Notes under the pieces: model-generated
Databases searched by the model: none
What the model saw: the letters and a program-made list of their open reading frames with translations, nothing else
What the model was told of the DNA's origin: nothing
Source of the DNA: Rothia aeria
GTDB taxonomy: Bacteria; Actinomycetota; Actinomycetes; Actinomycetales; Micrococcaceae
NCBI GenBank assembly: GCA_002355935.1
Contig: AP017895.1
Coordinates: 2,294,001 to 2,358,000 of the forward strand
Reading direction: 5' to 3'
DNA length: 64,000 nt
Made by a program: the position numbers and the translations under genes
Shown: piece after piece, positions 1 through 10,529 of the stretch
Layout of the letters: each line of letters opens with the position of its first letter
Numbering within the stretch: the first letter of the stretch is position 1

Positions 1-1
1 G

Positions 2-97
2 GGAAGTGGGAAGATTAAAGCAAAATACACTGGTGGTCGGTGGGTCATTGATATTGAGTTTGACGAGTCAAGCTCCAGCCCCTCACCGTCTTACTAA
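2..97 (+). CDS. C-terminal end of a lipoprotein-like (DUF6318-type) protein, cut by the window edge
   Basis: Only the last 31 codons are present, ending in TAA at 95-97. The translated tail contains KIKAKYTGGRWVIDIEFDES followed by a Ser/Pro-rich end. The gene at 339-1050 on the opposite strand ends with the closely matching RIKAKHTGGHWVISFETDES, also followed by a Ser-rich end, so the two are paralogues arranged tail to tail. By that similarity this is probably a secreted lipoprotein of the DUF6318 type; the family name is recalled, not searched. The N-terminal half lies outside the window. Function unknown. Confidence 0.6.
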   Translation, partial: GSGKIKAKYTGGRWVIDIEFDESSSSPSPSY

Positions 98-130
98 GAA
101 CCACCCCATCCCGAACATCCGGGTGACAGC

Positions 131-162
131 AAGGGAGGAGTCCTAAGAGGGACTCCTCCCTT
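131..162 (+). terminator. Hairpin downstream of the partial lipoprotein gene
   Basis: A perfect 13-bp stem (131-143 with 150-162) closes a six-base loop. It lies 34 bases after the stop codon at 95-97 and before the convergent gene ending at 339. No clear T-run follows, so it may serve both strands or act as a processing hairpin. Confidence 0.55.
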
Positions 163-338
163 ACGTATACACCCAAATAGCCCTAGATATTGCACTCCGA
201 CTACGGAAAATACACGGGTACAGGGAACGGGCAGAAGCCTTCTCTAGCCCCTCTGCTGTTCAAAGAAAGCCCCCATCATTATGGTGCTGGGCCATGATTC
301 GTCCCCGTTCACAGAAAGCACACTATAAGAAACGCGCC

Positions 339-1050
339 TTATATGCTTGATGAGCGGGAGGAGGAAGCACTGGGGCTGGCACTCTCATCGGTCTCAAAAC
401 TAATGACCCAGTGACCGCCAGTGTGTTTTGCTTTAATCCGCCCCGGTGTTATAGTCTCCTGGCTGCTCTCAGAAATGAAGTTCACGCTGGTCTTTGGGCC
501 GTCAACCTCCACATAGTACGCCCCGTGGCGGGAAATTCCCCGGTACGGCCAGGTGTACTCATCCCCTCTTTTGTGGGTTCTGAGGTTTCCAGAGAATAAA
601 CGAGCTTAATGTCAGCTTCCCAGTGTTTACCCTCAGCCGTTTTTCGTACGACCCTATTGTTTATTATCTCTTTCTTTGTTTCCTCGTTGAACGCCGAGTC
701 CTGCATATATGTGGTATCCCCGTAGTAAAGGCGTAGGTAATAGCCGCCCCAAGAAATGCAATGCTGGAATACAGTCCGGCTATGGAATCTTCGTCAGCGT
801 TTTTGGGCTTAATGGGTTTGGGAACGTTTTTGGGCGGAGTGTCGTGGGTGGCGGGCTCAAAGGTACCAGCAGAAGTATCGTATTCCTCCAGTTTCGCCTC
901 GCCTTTATAGTCTTTGGGAGAGGCTGACGGTGAAGAGGCATCCTCTTGAGTACCCACAAATACATTGGTTGCCGCGCAGGCAGATAAAAACACCGTTGTT
1001 CCTGCGCCCACAAGACTTAAAGCCGCGCGGCGGGTTATTTCGGAAGTCAT
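339..1050 (-). CDS. DUF6318-like lipoprotein, reading frame broken twice
   Basis: The reconstructed protein has about 237 residues. It starts with an export signal (MTSEITRRAALSL, with an Arg pair) and a lipobox ending in SACA, so it is probably lipidated and surface exposed. A Ser/Pro-rich linker and a 'NVPKPIKPKNADE' segment precede the globular part, which resembles actinobacterial DUF6318 proteins (recalled family, function unknown). The frame is lost at the C-run 718-721 and again at 563-566; adding one base to each restores a continuous protein ending GGHWVISFETDE plus a Ser-rich tail, homologous to the partial gene at 2-97. The start at 1050 is preferred over 1062 because the AAAGG ribosome site abuts the latter. 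Whether the breaks are real is doubtful, because the window has many like them. Confidence 0.6.
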
Positions 1051-1185
1051 CGTAATCGGCATCCTTTCGGATTGTATTTATTCGATAAACCCATCATAGG
1101 TTCTGTGCGCCCACTCACACGGTATATTCAAGTATTACCTTAATCATAGAGTTACTGTGCGCTATATCTATCCGCTCACTAACAC

Positions 1186-1225
1186 CGTGCGGGCCTGTCT
1201 CACCATGGTGAGACAGGCCCGCACG
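1186..1225. repeat. Perfect 40-bp palindrome
   Basis: Both 20-base arms are exact reverse complements with no loop (centre CCATGG at about 1203-1208). It lies between the divergent start of the lipoprotein gene (1050) and the 3' end of the large membrane protein gene (1290), so it is a plausible terminator for the latter, although no T-run follows on either strand. Confidence 0.6.
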
Positions 1226-1289
1226 AGCGCTTATAGACTGCTGCAGGAACCGCTCTGCATTTCTATATTTCGGCTTCTACCCTTGGCAC

Positions 1290-3759
1290 CTATTCTCCGG
1301 TTTTACCTTTGCCCTTACCGTCCTTGCCTTTCTTCTGATGCAGGGTGTGCAGCGGCTTCGGTAGCTCCACCGGCTCCCAGGTGTTTGAGGTGGCCTTGAA
1401 CATGGGCATCGCCCCGGGGCCCAGCCGAATGCCCTGAGTAGATGTATCCTCAAACCCGCTGCCGAGCGTACCCAGCTGCTGCTGCGGTTCGAACACCGGT
1501 GAGACATCATCATCCAAAGAGTCCAGGTCGCTCTCATCAATAGTTGACGGCACCGGAGTATGCGGAACGGGCGGCTGTACCGGCGGCACATCAGGGGCTG
1601 CACCCTGCCCCAGCGGCACCGTGGTGTGCTCCGCCGTATCACTGGAGGGCTGGTGCACCGGATCCTGCTGCGGGTACGGGTTCTGCAGATTCAGCTGCCG
1701 CGCCCTGCGGCGGGCACGCTCAGCTGCCTCACGCTGCACCTGCTGCGCCGCCTCAGCTGCGCGGGTAGCCTGCGCGCGGGCCGCAGCGGCACGCTGAGCC
1801 AGGTTCGCCGTGGATATCCCATCCGTGATCGGGGCGGTAACGTCAGCATCAAAGGAGCCACTCCGTTCGAAGGAGGATGCCCCGGAAAGGTTCTGCTGCG
1901 GCACCCTGCCAGTTTTAGCAGCAGCCTCCGGTCGGGCCGGGGCGGCAGGTGGCTGAGTTGGAACAGGCGCAGTAGGCTGCGCCGCCTCAGCAGAATCGCT
2001 TTGGGAAGGGGCGCTCTGGGTGGGGGCAGCAGGCGTGACCGGCGCAGAAGATACAGCCGAGTCTGCAGGCTGAGTGGCCTGGGCAGGAGGTTTAGCCGAG
2101 TCTGCAGGCTGAGAAGTCCGAGCAGAAGCCGCAGGTGCCTGCGGGGTCTCGGGCTGGATATCAAAAGCATGGGCTCATCACGGTGCGCCAGGGGCCTCAG
2201 CTGCGGGGGCAGGTGCGAGCCCCGCCCACCCCGGCGAATCGCCGGAAGCTGAGAAGTACGGGCCCGAACCGGCTCCCGTTCCGCTGAACTACGGCGTGCG
2301 GCGCCCTGAGCATCAGGTTCCCGCTGAACCCCGGGCGATGCGGCGGCACGGGCCCCCTGAGCTGACGCACTGCGACGCGCAGGTGTGTGGCGGCGCACCG
2401 GTGCAGGCTCACGGCGGGGACGAGATGGCTCCTCCTGAACGCCCTCACCAGCGGGACGTTCACGCCCTGCCGTGCGTTCGCTGCGGTGCTCGGCGGCGGG
2501 GGCGCGACGCCCCTGCGTCCGGCCGCTGTCTTGACGTGCAACCGAACCCGCAGCTGCTATACGGGCGGGAGCGGGGCGTGCCTCCTTGGTGCGGCGGGTA
2601 TTAGCCGCCGGGTCAGCACCGACTGTTTCAGACTCACGGCTGCCGTGTTCAGCGGAGGCTGTCGCCTCGGGCTGTTCGGCTACCGGGGCACTGGAAGACT
2701 CGCGGCGGCTCGCTGCGGGCTTTTTAGCACCCGAAATCGCCAGGTACCGCAGCAGCCCGCCGGTCGCCACGGCAACCAGCAGCGCCGCCACCGGCCACAC
2801 CCACGACAGCATGCCGGAAAAAGCCATGAGGGCAAACCCCAGGGCCGCGACAAACGCCAGCAAGGCCACGCCCAAAAGTACGGCGCGGCCGGTATGAACC
2901 GTCATCCCCGGGGTACCGGACCCCCAGCATTGACTCCTGAACCTCCGGAACTTCTTCGGTAGAGGAAAGCTCATGCAGGGCAGGGCCGCGGACCGCAGCC
3001 GCCGAAGGCGCCTCCCCCGAGACTCCTCCGCACGCCCGGTGCCCTGATGGTGGGTGCCGCTGGGGCGCTGAGAATCGGTGTCCGCAGCGGAGGGATCCTG
3101 CCCCGCCGTCTCAGCGTCTATATTAACCTCAGGGATACTACGACCTATCCGGGAGCCTGAAGGTTGGGAATTTGCTGTAACCTCCCAATGTGCGGGTGCA
3201 TCAGCCTCGCCGTCGGCAGGCTCCGCACCGGGCGCAGAGTCCAGGTCAGGCTCCGGGGCGTAGAGGTCCTCATCGTACGGTTCGTCGTAAAGCTCAGTAT
3301 CGTGTGCGCCCTGCTGCTGGGCGTTCGCGTCCTCACGCATCGTGGCCTCCTCCCACAGGTCGGCGTCTTCGGCACTCTCGGCTGCATCCGTGGTGTACAG
3401 CAGCTGCGTCTTATCGTCCGCAAACTCTTCCTGTTGCTGTTGCACGTTCACCGCAGCCGAAGCGGCGCTCTCAGCAAACTCCACTCCGCCCAGGGGTTCC
3501 AGCGAACCGGTGGAGGTTGAAGCGTACACCTCAGCCTTGCCGGAAGCAGAGGGCACGGCCGCACCTGTACCGCGTGCAGTCTCCTCGTTGTTAAACAGTA
3601 CTTTTGCGGACGAGAAATATCCTCAGCGGTGCGGCCCACACGCGCCAGCTGCCGCCGGGATCCGTTGGCGGGCGCGCGCCGAGAAGCCCTAGGCACAACC
3701 CACAAGAGCATAATGACAGCAAGGGCAACCACAATGCCCGAAGTGCTCAGCCAGATCAT
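1290..3759 (-). CDS. Large Ala/Pro/Arg-rich membrane protein of unknown function, frame broken
   Basis: Reconstructed length is about 823 residues. The start is ATG at 3759, giving an N-terminal membrane segment (SGIVVALAVIMLLWVVP) followed by a basic stretch, the layout of an uncharacterised protein that I recall near galU in Micrococcaceae. An acidic, Gln/Glu/Asp-rich region follows, then two central membrane helices (LLGVALLAFVAALGFALMAF and a second hydrophobic run), then a very long low-complexity tail rich in Ala, Pro, Arg and Gln with a repeated 'QPADSA' element, ending KGKGKTGE. At least two single-base losses are needed (runs at 3602-3605 and 2163-2166). Better codon use between about 3014 and 2906 in another frame suggests up to three more. 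Probably a cell-envelope or division-associated protein, but nothing in the sequence fixes a role. Confidence 0.55.
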
Positions 3760-3986
3760 GCTTCTATACCGCCCCCATAAAAACGCCGGATCCCAAAAAC
3801 CTATATCTATAAATACTACCGAAATTAGCGGATATCGGTGTGCCAGAATACGCCCCAGGCACAAAACATCACCAAGTTTTTGTGCCCGCCCACACAGCAC
3901 CGGGTTGAAAACACCCAACCGCACAATAATGCGGTGGCCCCGGCACGGGAAGCCACCGCATCATAACACCCTAAAACGCGTATTTT

Positions 3987-4888
3987 TTAGCAGTTTTCGG
4001 CAGTAAATTCCTTCAACCACTGGCACAGCTCGGGACCGAAATCGCCGCGCTCAGCAGCCAAAATAATATTCGCCTTCAAATACGAGAGCTTATCACCAGT
4101 ATCAAAACGACGGCCCTTAAACACCACGCCATACACGCCTTCCCCATCGCCCTCGCCCACGGCAAGAGTCTGCAAGGCGTCAGTGAGCTGAATTTCCCCG
4201 CCACGGCCGGGGCGGTATTCTCAAGTACCTCAAACACCTTCGGGCTCAGCACGTAACGGCCAATCACAGCATAATTTGAGGGGGCCTGCTCCGGCTCCGG
4301 CTTCTCAACCAGCCCGGTCACCTTCACAAAGTCCTCACCCTCAACGGTCTCAATCGCGGCGGCACCATACGCAGAAATCGCCTCACGCGGCACCTCCATG
4401 AGGGCCACCACAGAACCGCCGGTACGCTGCTGCACCTCAACCATGCGAGAGAGCAGATCTTCCTTCTCATCAATCAGGTCATCGCCCAGCAGCACCGCGA
4501 ACGGCTCATTGCCCACATGCACCTTACCGCGCAGCACCGCATGCCCCAGGCCCTTCGGGTCGCCCTGGCGCACATAGTGGATCTCTCCCAAATAGTTGGA
4601 CTCCTCCACAGCCTTCAGCAGGGCCTCTTTACCCTGCTCAGCCAGCTGCCGCTCCAACACCGGCACACGGTCAAAATGATCCTCCAAGGCGCGCTTATTG
4701 CGGCCGGTGATCATCAGCACATCTTGCAGCCCCGCGCGGATCGCTTCCTCCACCACATACTGGATGGCGGGACGGTCCACCACCGGGAGCATCTCTTTAG
4801 GGGTCGCCTTTGTTGCGGGCAAAAATCGGGTGCCCAGACCCGCCGCAGGAATAACAGCCTTAGTAATAGACCCAGATACATTAGTCAT
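3987..4888 (-). CDS. galU: UTP-glucose-1-phosphate uridylyltransferase
   Basis: Makes UDP-glucose from glucose-1-phosphate and UTP in the cytoplasm, feeding glycan and envelope synthesis. The N-terminus has the nucleotide-binding signature KAVIPAAGLGTRFLPATKA, followed by the family motifs EMLPVVDRPAIQYVVEEA and VEKPEPEQAPSNYAVIGRY. The reconstructed length of 300 residues is normal for bacterial GalU. The start at 4888 places the conserved Ala-Gly-Leu-Gly loop near residue 15. The frame is lost near 4207: adding one base restores APGRGGEIQLTDALQTL and the usual C-terminus with KGRRFDTGDK. An intact GalU is expected in any such organism, so the break is probably a sequence error. The gene is divergent from the cyclo-ligase at 5068. 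Confidence 0.9.
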
Positions 4889-5067
4889 GCAAACAGCATA
4901 CATGAGAAGAGAATGTCCGCAGAACAAGCACGTCTCAAGTACCGCATATTTCACAATATTTTGATTAGACATTCCCCTCAGGATTAGGCCTTCTGCAATT
5001 CTATAATTGAAATAACACGCGCCACGCTGTGTTTCAGTACTGCAGCCAACGTCGTCCCAGGAGAACC

Positions 5068-5712
5068 ATGCAGCAGCCCGCCTCGGGGCATCCCCCGAAG
5101 ACATCGCGCTCGATAAGCAAGTATTACGCGCCCAAATCCGCCCGCGCCGCCTCATTAACCGCAGCAACCGCGCAGAGGCAGGGCAAGCAGACTATGCGCG
5201 CCGCTACCAGGAAGGCATCTACTCCCTCATACCCCGCACCGGGAAAAAACTAACCATTGCAGCGTACCTGCCAACCGCTGCGGAGCCCCCATCACCGACG
5301 CACTGCAGCAGCTGCACCACGACGGGCACCGCATCCTGGTGCCAGTGGTGCGCCCCGGGCGGCAACTCGCCTGGGTGCAATGGGACCCGCATGTGCAGCA
5401 CCCCTCAACGGTATGGGTATTGCCGAACCCGAAGGCGACGCTGAAGGCCCCCACGCCTTCACAGCAGCCGACCTGCGCCTAGTACCCGCCCTGGCCTACG
5501 GACGCAACGGGCGACGGCTTGGCCAAGGCGGCGGGTATTACGACCGGCTGCTGCCGCGCCTGAGCGAGCAGGCCCTGCGCGAAACAACAGTGGGCGTGGT
5601 ATTCGCCGACGAAGTGCTTGACAGCATCCCCTACGACACGTGGGACGGGGTACTTTACCGGGTGCTCACCGAGAACGGGGTGCACCCACTCGGCGAACAC
5701 GCCACCCACTAA
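5068..5712 (+). CDS. 5-formyltetrahydrofolate cyclo-ligase, frame broken three times
   Basis: Converts 5-formyltetrahydrofolate to 5,10-methenyltetrahydrofolate with ATP, returning the folate to one-carbon metabolism. The reconstructed protein (about 215 residues) has the family pattern: an N-terminal basic helix (DKQVLRAQIRPRRLINRS), a middle AAYLPTAAEPPITDAL segment, and the diagnostic C-terminal VPALAYGRNGRRLGQGGGYY with DR following. ATG 5068 has AGGAGA about six bases upstream. One base is missing at each of three runs: 5085-5088, 5286-5290 and 5401-5404. The fmdB gene follows 91 bases downstream. The gene sits next to galU, an arrangement I recall in other Micrococcaceae. Confidence 0.85.
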
Positions 5713-5803
5713 CACACCGTACAACCAGCACGTAGGCGGACACCACACACAGGCGGTACACTTTTTAGCTGGAAGTAATCACACAGGCTCAGCGAGGAAT
5801 ACC

Positions 5804-6034
5804 ATGCCGATCTACGTCTACCAGTGCAAAAACTGCGGCCACGCCTTCGAAAAACGCCAATCCTTTAGCGATAATGCGCTGCGCACCTGCCCAAGCTGCG
5901 GACAGGAAACACTGCGTAAACGCTACAACGAGGTGGGCGTCGTCTTTAAAGGATCCGGGTTTTACACAAACGACAAAAACAGCAGCACAAATAGTTCAAG
6001 CAGCTCCAGCGGCAGCTCAGCAGGCGCCGCCTAA
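5804..6034 (+). CDS. FmdB-family zinc-ribbon protein
   Basis: A 76-residue protein beginning MPIYVYQCKNCGHAFEK, with two CxxC pairs (CKNC and CPSC) that form the small zinc ribbon typical of FmdB-type regulatory proteins. The segment KRYNEVGVVFKGSGFY is also characteristic of the family. The tail is Ser-rich and low complexity. ATG 5804 is preceded by GAGG. It probably binds zinc; the family has been linked to regulation of formamidase and amidase genes, but in Actinobacteria its role is not established. A hairpin with four T follows at 6092-6116. Confidence 0.9.
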   Translation: MPIYVYQCKNCGHAFEKRQSFSDNALRTCPSCGQETLRKRYNEVGVVFKGSGFYTNDKNSSTNSSSSSSGSSAGAA

Positions 6035-6091
6035 CCGCCGCGCACCCAACCCCTCATCCGGTCAGGGTGCAGGTCAAACGTGAACAACATG

Positions 6092-6116
6092 GCCCAGTGT
6101 GCAGTGCTGGGCTTTT
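6092..6116 (+). terminator. Rho-independent terminator after fmdB
   Basis: GCCCAG (6092-6097) pairs with CTGGGC (6107-6112) and TTTT follows immediately. It is 57 bases after the fmdB stop and in the right orientation for that gene. Confidence 0.6.
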
Positions 6117-6188
6117 ACCACACCGGGTGCGGGACTACGGTAAGCAACCAGGAATGGGGTACGCGGCGCCCTGAGGGCACCGTGCGGG

Positions 6189-6479
6189 CTAATAGTGCGG
6201 AGGTTTCTGCTCCTTCATCTCCTGCACCCACTGCAGCCTAGCCAGCTCATCCGCGCTCAACACCTGCTGGGAACGCCCACCCGGCACGCCACGGGTAGCC
6301 CCAGTCCCCTGTTGTCCGCTGGCGGCCCTCTGCCCACCCGACGGCTTCACACGCTGCACCCGCCCCGGTTCGGGGGCATTCACCCTAGCGATACGCGGTT
6401 CAGCTTCAGCTGGCGCGCCCGCCCCACTCACCCGGCGATGACCGCGCCGTGGTTTCGGCACGGGCGAGTAGCCGCTCAC
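6189..6479 (-). CDS. Small basic protein translationally coupled to the helicase-like gene
   Basis: A 96-residue reading frame starting at GTG 6479, which overlaps the TGA stop (6476-6478) of the upstream helicase-like gene in a GTGA arrangement. This implies co-translation. The protein is rich in Arg, Gly, Pro and Gln in its first two thirds (for example VPKPRRGHRR) and ends with a better-structured segment SADELARLQWVQEMKEQK. No membrane segment or signal peptide is seen. I do not recognise the family. The tight coupling suggests that it works with the large protein upstream, perhaps as a nucleic-acid-binding accessory, but that is inference. Confidence 0.5.
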   Translation of the reverse strand: MSGYSPVPKPRRGHRRVSGAGAPAEAEPRIARVNAPEPGRVQRVKPSGGQRAASGQQGTGATRGVPGGRSQQVLSADELARLQWVQEMKEQKPPHY

Positions 6480-9400
6480 GAGTTGTCCTCCCGCATCCCA
6501 ACGTACCGCATAATGCGCTCCACCACAGCATCCGGGTCGGCGAATACCTCCACCGTGTTCAGGGTCAGGTAGTTCCACCCGGTAAGGCCCAGCCGCTCAG
6601 GCAACAGGCGGGTGCGCTCGCGCACGCTGGTGCTTGCAAAACGCGGTGAGGCATCCGAGCAGGCAACCAGCGGCATGGCAGGTTCCTCATCGTCGCCACC
6701 GCCTGCGGGGGCGTAGGCAATAAACGCCACCAGCCCGCCGCCTGGCTCAATACGCACCCCGCGCTGGCGCAGCCGAACCAGCAGGTCGTTCAGCAGCCAA
6801 TCGCCGGTATCGGGCAGAGGGCCGTAATCCTCACCCGCTAAGAACTCGTTATCGGGCATTTTTTCGGGGATGCGTGCCGCCTGCTGCTGCTCGTCCACAC
6901 GTTTCTGGTGTGCCTCATGGGCACGCATCAGACGGTAAAAGTCGAGGGCGCCGTGCTCTAGTTTCTGCGGCTCCAACGCATCCGGGCTCACACACGAAAC
7001 AATGTGGGTGGCGCGGCGGGCGCGGGTCAGCGCGGTCACGAGCCCCTCCCGGCCGTGCTCCTCCGACAGCTGCCCCATCGTGTAGGGGTACGCTGGTCGG
7101 GCGGGGGCGGCCCACCCCAAGGAGAAGATCATGGTGTCTCGCTCCATACCCTCAGCGCGCGTAAAATCAACCACCCTAAACGGTTCTTTTCCGGGTTTAA
7201 AGAACGGCGCCAGCTGCGGATATTTATTCAGGGCGTTGCGCACCGCACCGGCCACCCGCTGCGCGTGTTTAGGGCTCGCGGTTACCACCGCCAGGGAACG
7301 CTCCGGGCGCCGGTAAGCGTGCTCCAGCACCAGTAAGGTCACCCGCTCCACCTCAAAACTGGGCGATTCCTGGTTGGCGTTATCGCTCACCTTCCCGCGC
7401 GTATCAATGTACTCGACGCTAAGGGTCGGCTTCGGCTCGGAGGCTGCATCACTCACCGAGCGCTGCCGCAGCTGCCCCCCGTAAAACTCACGGTTCAAAT
7501 AGTCAAAGGTCACCGGGTCCATGGCCCGCCCCAGCTGCGCCAGGTGCAGCGAGGGCACCACCTTCGAAAGCGCGTCAAAGGTGCTCTCAAGCCGTTTCGT
7601 TGCCGGTGCCGGTGCCCCCGTCGCCGGTGCCGAAACAATAAACGGGGCCGGGTACCCGGAGTGCGGGTCGCCGAGGGCGATCACCGCCTCAGCGCGGGTA
7701 ATGGCGGGCAGGTTTGCCGCCAGCGGCGTCGATTCGGAATCTAATAAGATCGCAGCGTCAAAACGCATAGTGGGCGGAACGTGACGTGCCAACGCGAAGG
7801 GGCTGGCCGTCCAAATCGGCAGCAGGGTGCTCGCCATCGTTGGGGCGTGCTCCAATAACTGCTGAAGCACAAACTCATGCCCGCGCAGCTGGCTTTTAAG
7901 GTACGCCGCCTGCTCATGGTGGGTGTCGATCCGGTCGTTCCACAGCTGCCGGGTGCACTCCAGCAGGCGTGAGGCAGCACCCAGCATGTGGGCGTAGTCG
8001 GCGCGGCGGAACCGGGACTCAACGCCGCGAAGCGCCTGCCCGCCCAGGATTCGCCCCTCGTGGTCGTGCAGCAACTCCTCAAGGGCGGACTGCCACCAGG
8101 CCAGCTCCAGCTCGGCGGCCACCAGCCGTGCCGGCACCTGCCGGGCGTACAAATCTTCCATGAGCTCATCCAGACCCAGGCACAGCAGGCGCGCGGTGAG
8201 GGTATCCCGCTCGGGCAGACTCATCAGCAGCACCCGGTCGGCCAGTAACGCGTCCAAACGCTGTTCGAGTGCGTCCAGGGTGGTGCGGGTAAAGTCGGTG
8301 CCTTCCGGGGAGTCATCCAGCACGATCCGCAGCCCGTCGAACTCTTTAATGAGGGAATTGCAGGCGGTGACAAGCGCATCAAGGTTCTCGGGGATCTGCG
8401 GGGTGCGTGGGGCGGCGGTGTGCCGGATCCACTCTGCGCGTTCAGCCTGCACAATCCGCAGCTGCTCGTGCAGGTCGCCAATATTCACCCCCGGCAGGAT
8501 GTACTCCTTAGCGGCGCGGCGCAGGCGGGAGCGCTGCATACTGCTCATTTCGATGCCGTTTTCGCGGCGCCACGCCCCGGTCGCGGTGGCCGCTATCAGG
8601 TCGGTGACGGGCCGGTCATACACGGTGGGGCGGAACTGTTTCAGGGTTTCCCGGATGCGCTGCAGAATACGCAGCTGCCCCTGCCAGTCGGCGATAGTGC
8701 GGCCCAGCCGTAACCCGGTGGTGCGGCTGAGCCGGCTCATAGCCTCCCGCAGAGACAGCAGGGAGGATTTGAGGGTGAGAACCAGTGCGTAAGCGTCAGC
8801 GGTCTCCTCGTCGTTGGCCAGGCGGGCACGGTACCAGGGGAGGTGCGGGCTGCCGGGGTGAACGCCCCCAGCTCCGCGAGGCGGGTGAGGTCGTGAGCGA
8901 GGTTCTCGCGTTCGAGCAGCCGATCAAGCATGCGGCGGCTAAACCGTACACCGGTTGCGGGCGCCTCGTTCCGTGAGGTGAGTTCGGCGAGGGTCTGCAG
9001 CGCCTGGTAGGTGGTGATATTCCAGTACGGCTCGTGCGAGAGCAAAGCCTCGGTGTGCCTGTGCAGGCGGCGGCGGGTTTCAAGCAGCTCGGCGGTGGTC
9101 TCCTCTTCCTCGGGTATGGCAGCGGTTTCGTTGCGCACAATGGCTTGGATGAATTCGGCGCGCTGGCCTTCGGCGTCGCGGTCGGTGAGCACATCAAAAC
9201 GGAGGGAATCAATACCGTTGCGTTCAAGCAGTGCGGTGAAATCGGCCAGGGTGGAGCGTTTCTCCCCCACCACAAGCACAGATTTGCCCTGCCCCGCGAG
9301 GGTCGCAGCAATATTCACGGCGGTGCGTAGCGGCTCGGTGCCGGGGCGGCGGTGACGGTGAACGAGTTGCCGCTGGCGGCCGCATCAATAATGGTCTGTG

Positions 9401-10340
9401 CGGCCGGGTCGGCGTCAAGCAGCTGCGTCTCCCGCTGCGGGTTGCGGTCGTCATGAGGGGGCTGGTTCTGCACCAGCGGGCGGATGCTCGGCTGCACCCC
9501 GGGGACTTTGAGCGCGGCAATATCACGCACCAGCGGCGTGTGGGCGGTGTGCGGCAGCTCACCCATGCTTTCTTTGAGGTCGGCGAATGTTGAGATGAAG
9601 AACCGTGATTCGATGGCCATCCCGGGGATGTTCCCAGTGGTGGCGCGCATCCGCTCAATTACGGGCTCGGGGTCAAGGCGGGACATGGAATTGGCCAGCT
9701 GCGCCACGTCCATGGTGCCCAAGTCAATATCGTATTCCTGTTTGATTTGGCGCACCATGGCGGGGTTAAGCCGCGCGGCACCGGCAAGGCGCAGCTCGTA
9801 GTCGTCGCTGCTGGGGTGCGGGGTGATGCTCAGCGGCGCCATGAGGATAGGGGCAATAAACCGTTTCTCGTAGGAGACGGTGTGCTCGCGGGTGGAGCGT
9901 GAGAGCCAGGAGGCGGTACCGGCCACGAAATACCCGGAGTCTAGCCCGTGGTCGGTGGACAGCTCATAGATTTTGGTGCGCAGGGTGCGGGCGGCACGCA
10001 TCCCCTCCTCCAGCAGGCTTTTTTCGCGCAGAATGGTGGACAGGCGGGTTTTCCGCCCGGCCAGCAGCTGGGCGAGTCCGGAGGGGTTTGCGGCGGTGAG
10101 GTCGATGTGCACATAGTCAACCCGGTTAAAGTTGAGCATCGCGTCCGGGCCGGTGTAGATGTCCATCTGTTCCGCCCAGCGTTCCAGCCCCGCCGCTGGG
10201 TCGAAGCTGTGGCTGGCGGGGTCAAGGTGCGGCGGCAGTGCCTCAGGGGGCCCGTCGGGGTTGGGTGCCGGTGCGGGTTCTGAGGTTGGCGAGTTTCCCG
10301 TCCTGGGCGCGCCCTGGGGGGTCTCGGGGGTTCCGTTCAC
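6476..10340 (-). CDS. Giant superfamily 1 helicase-like protein with degenerate ATPase motifs
   Basis: Reconstructed length is 1,288 residues from GTG 10340. Residues 1-330 form an N-terminal domain with a Pro-rich start. A P-loop-like site at about 335 reads PGTEPLRT, where an active helicase would have PGTGKT. The Walker B equivalent near 865 reads ILLDSES rather than a DEAS-type motif, followed by GDPHSG where GDPKQ is usual. Later motifs are better kept: VVDFTRAEGMERDTMIFS (about 1057) and VTALTRARR (about 1103), which match motifs V and VI of Upf1-like helicases. The last 90 residues (TGWNYLTLNTVEVFADPDA) resemble the end of a small Vsr/MTES-type endonuclease domain found on DUF4011-helicase fusions. 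One base is missing at each of 9343-9346 and 8865-8869. It may be a non-catalytic relative of helicases used in DNA maintenance or phage defence; the role is not proven. Confidence 0.6.
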
Positions 10341-10529
10341 GTCGTGTGCGTCCTTGGGTGTGTTGTATTCTGCACGTTCTTACATCATACGGCCGGGTGG
10401 GTGCGCCTCGTGTCTTTGCCGGGCGGATGGGTTCAGCGTTTCGCGGGCAGCCCACCGTGGCGCGTTATAGTGCCGTAGTTTCTGCGGTTCGTCCTTCCTA
10501 TGCGGCCTTGCAGCAGCTAAGGTGTGTGT

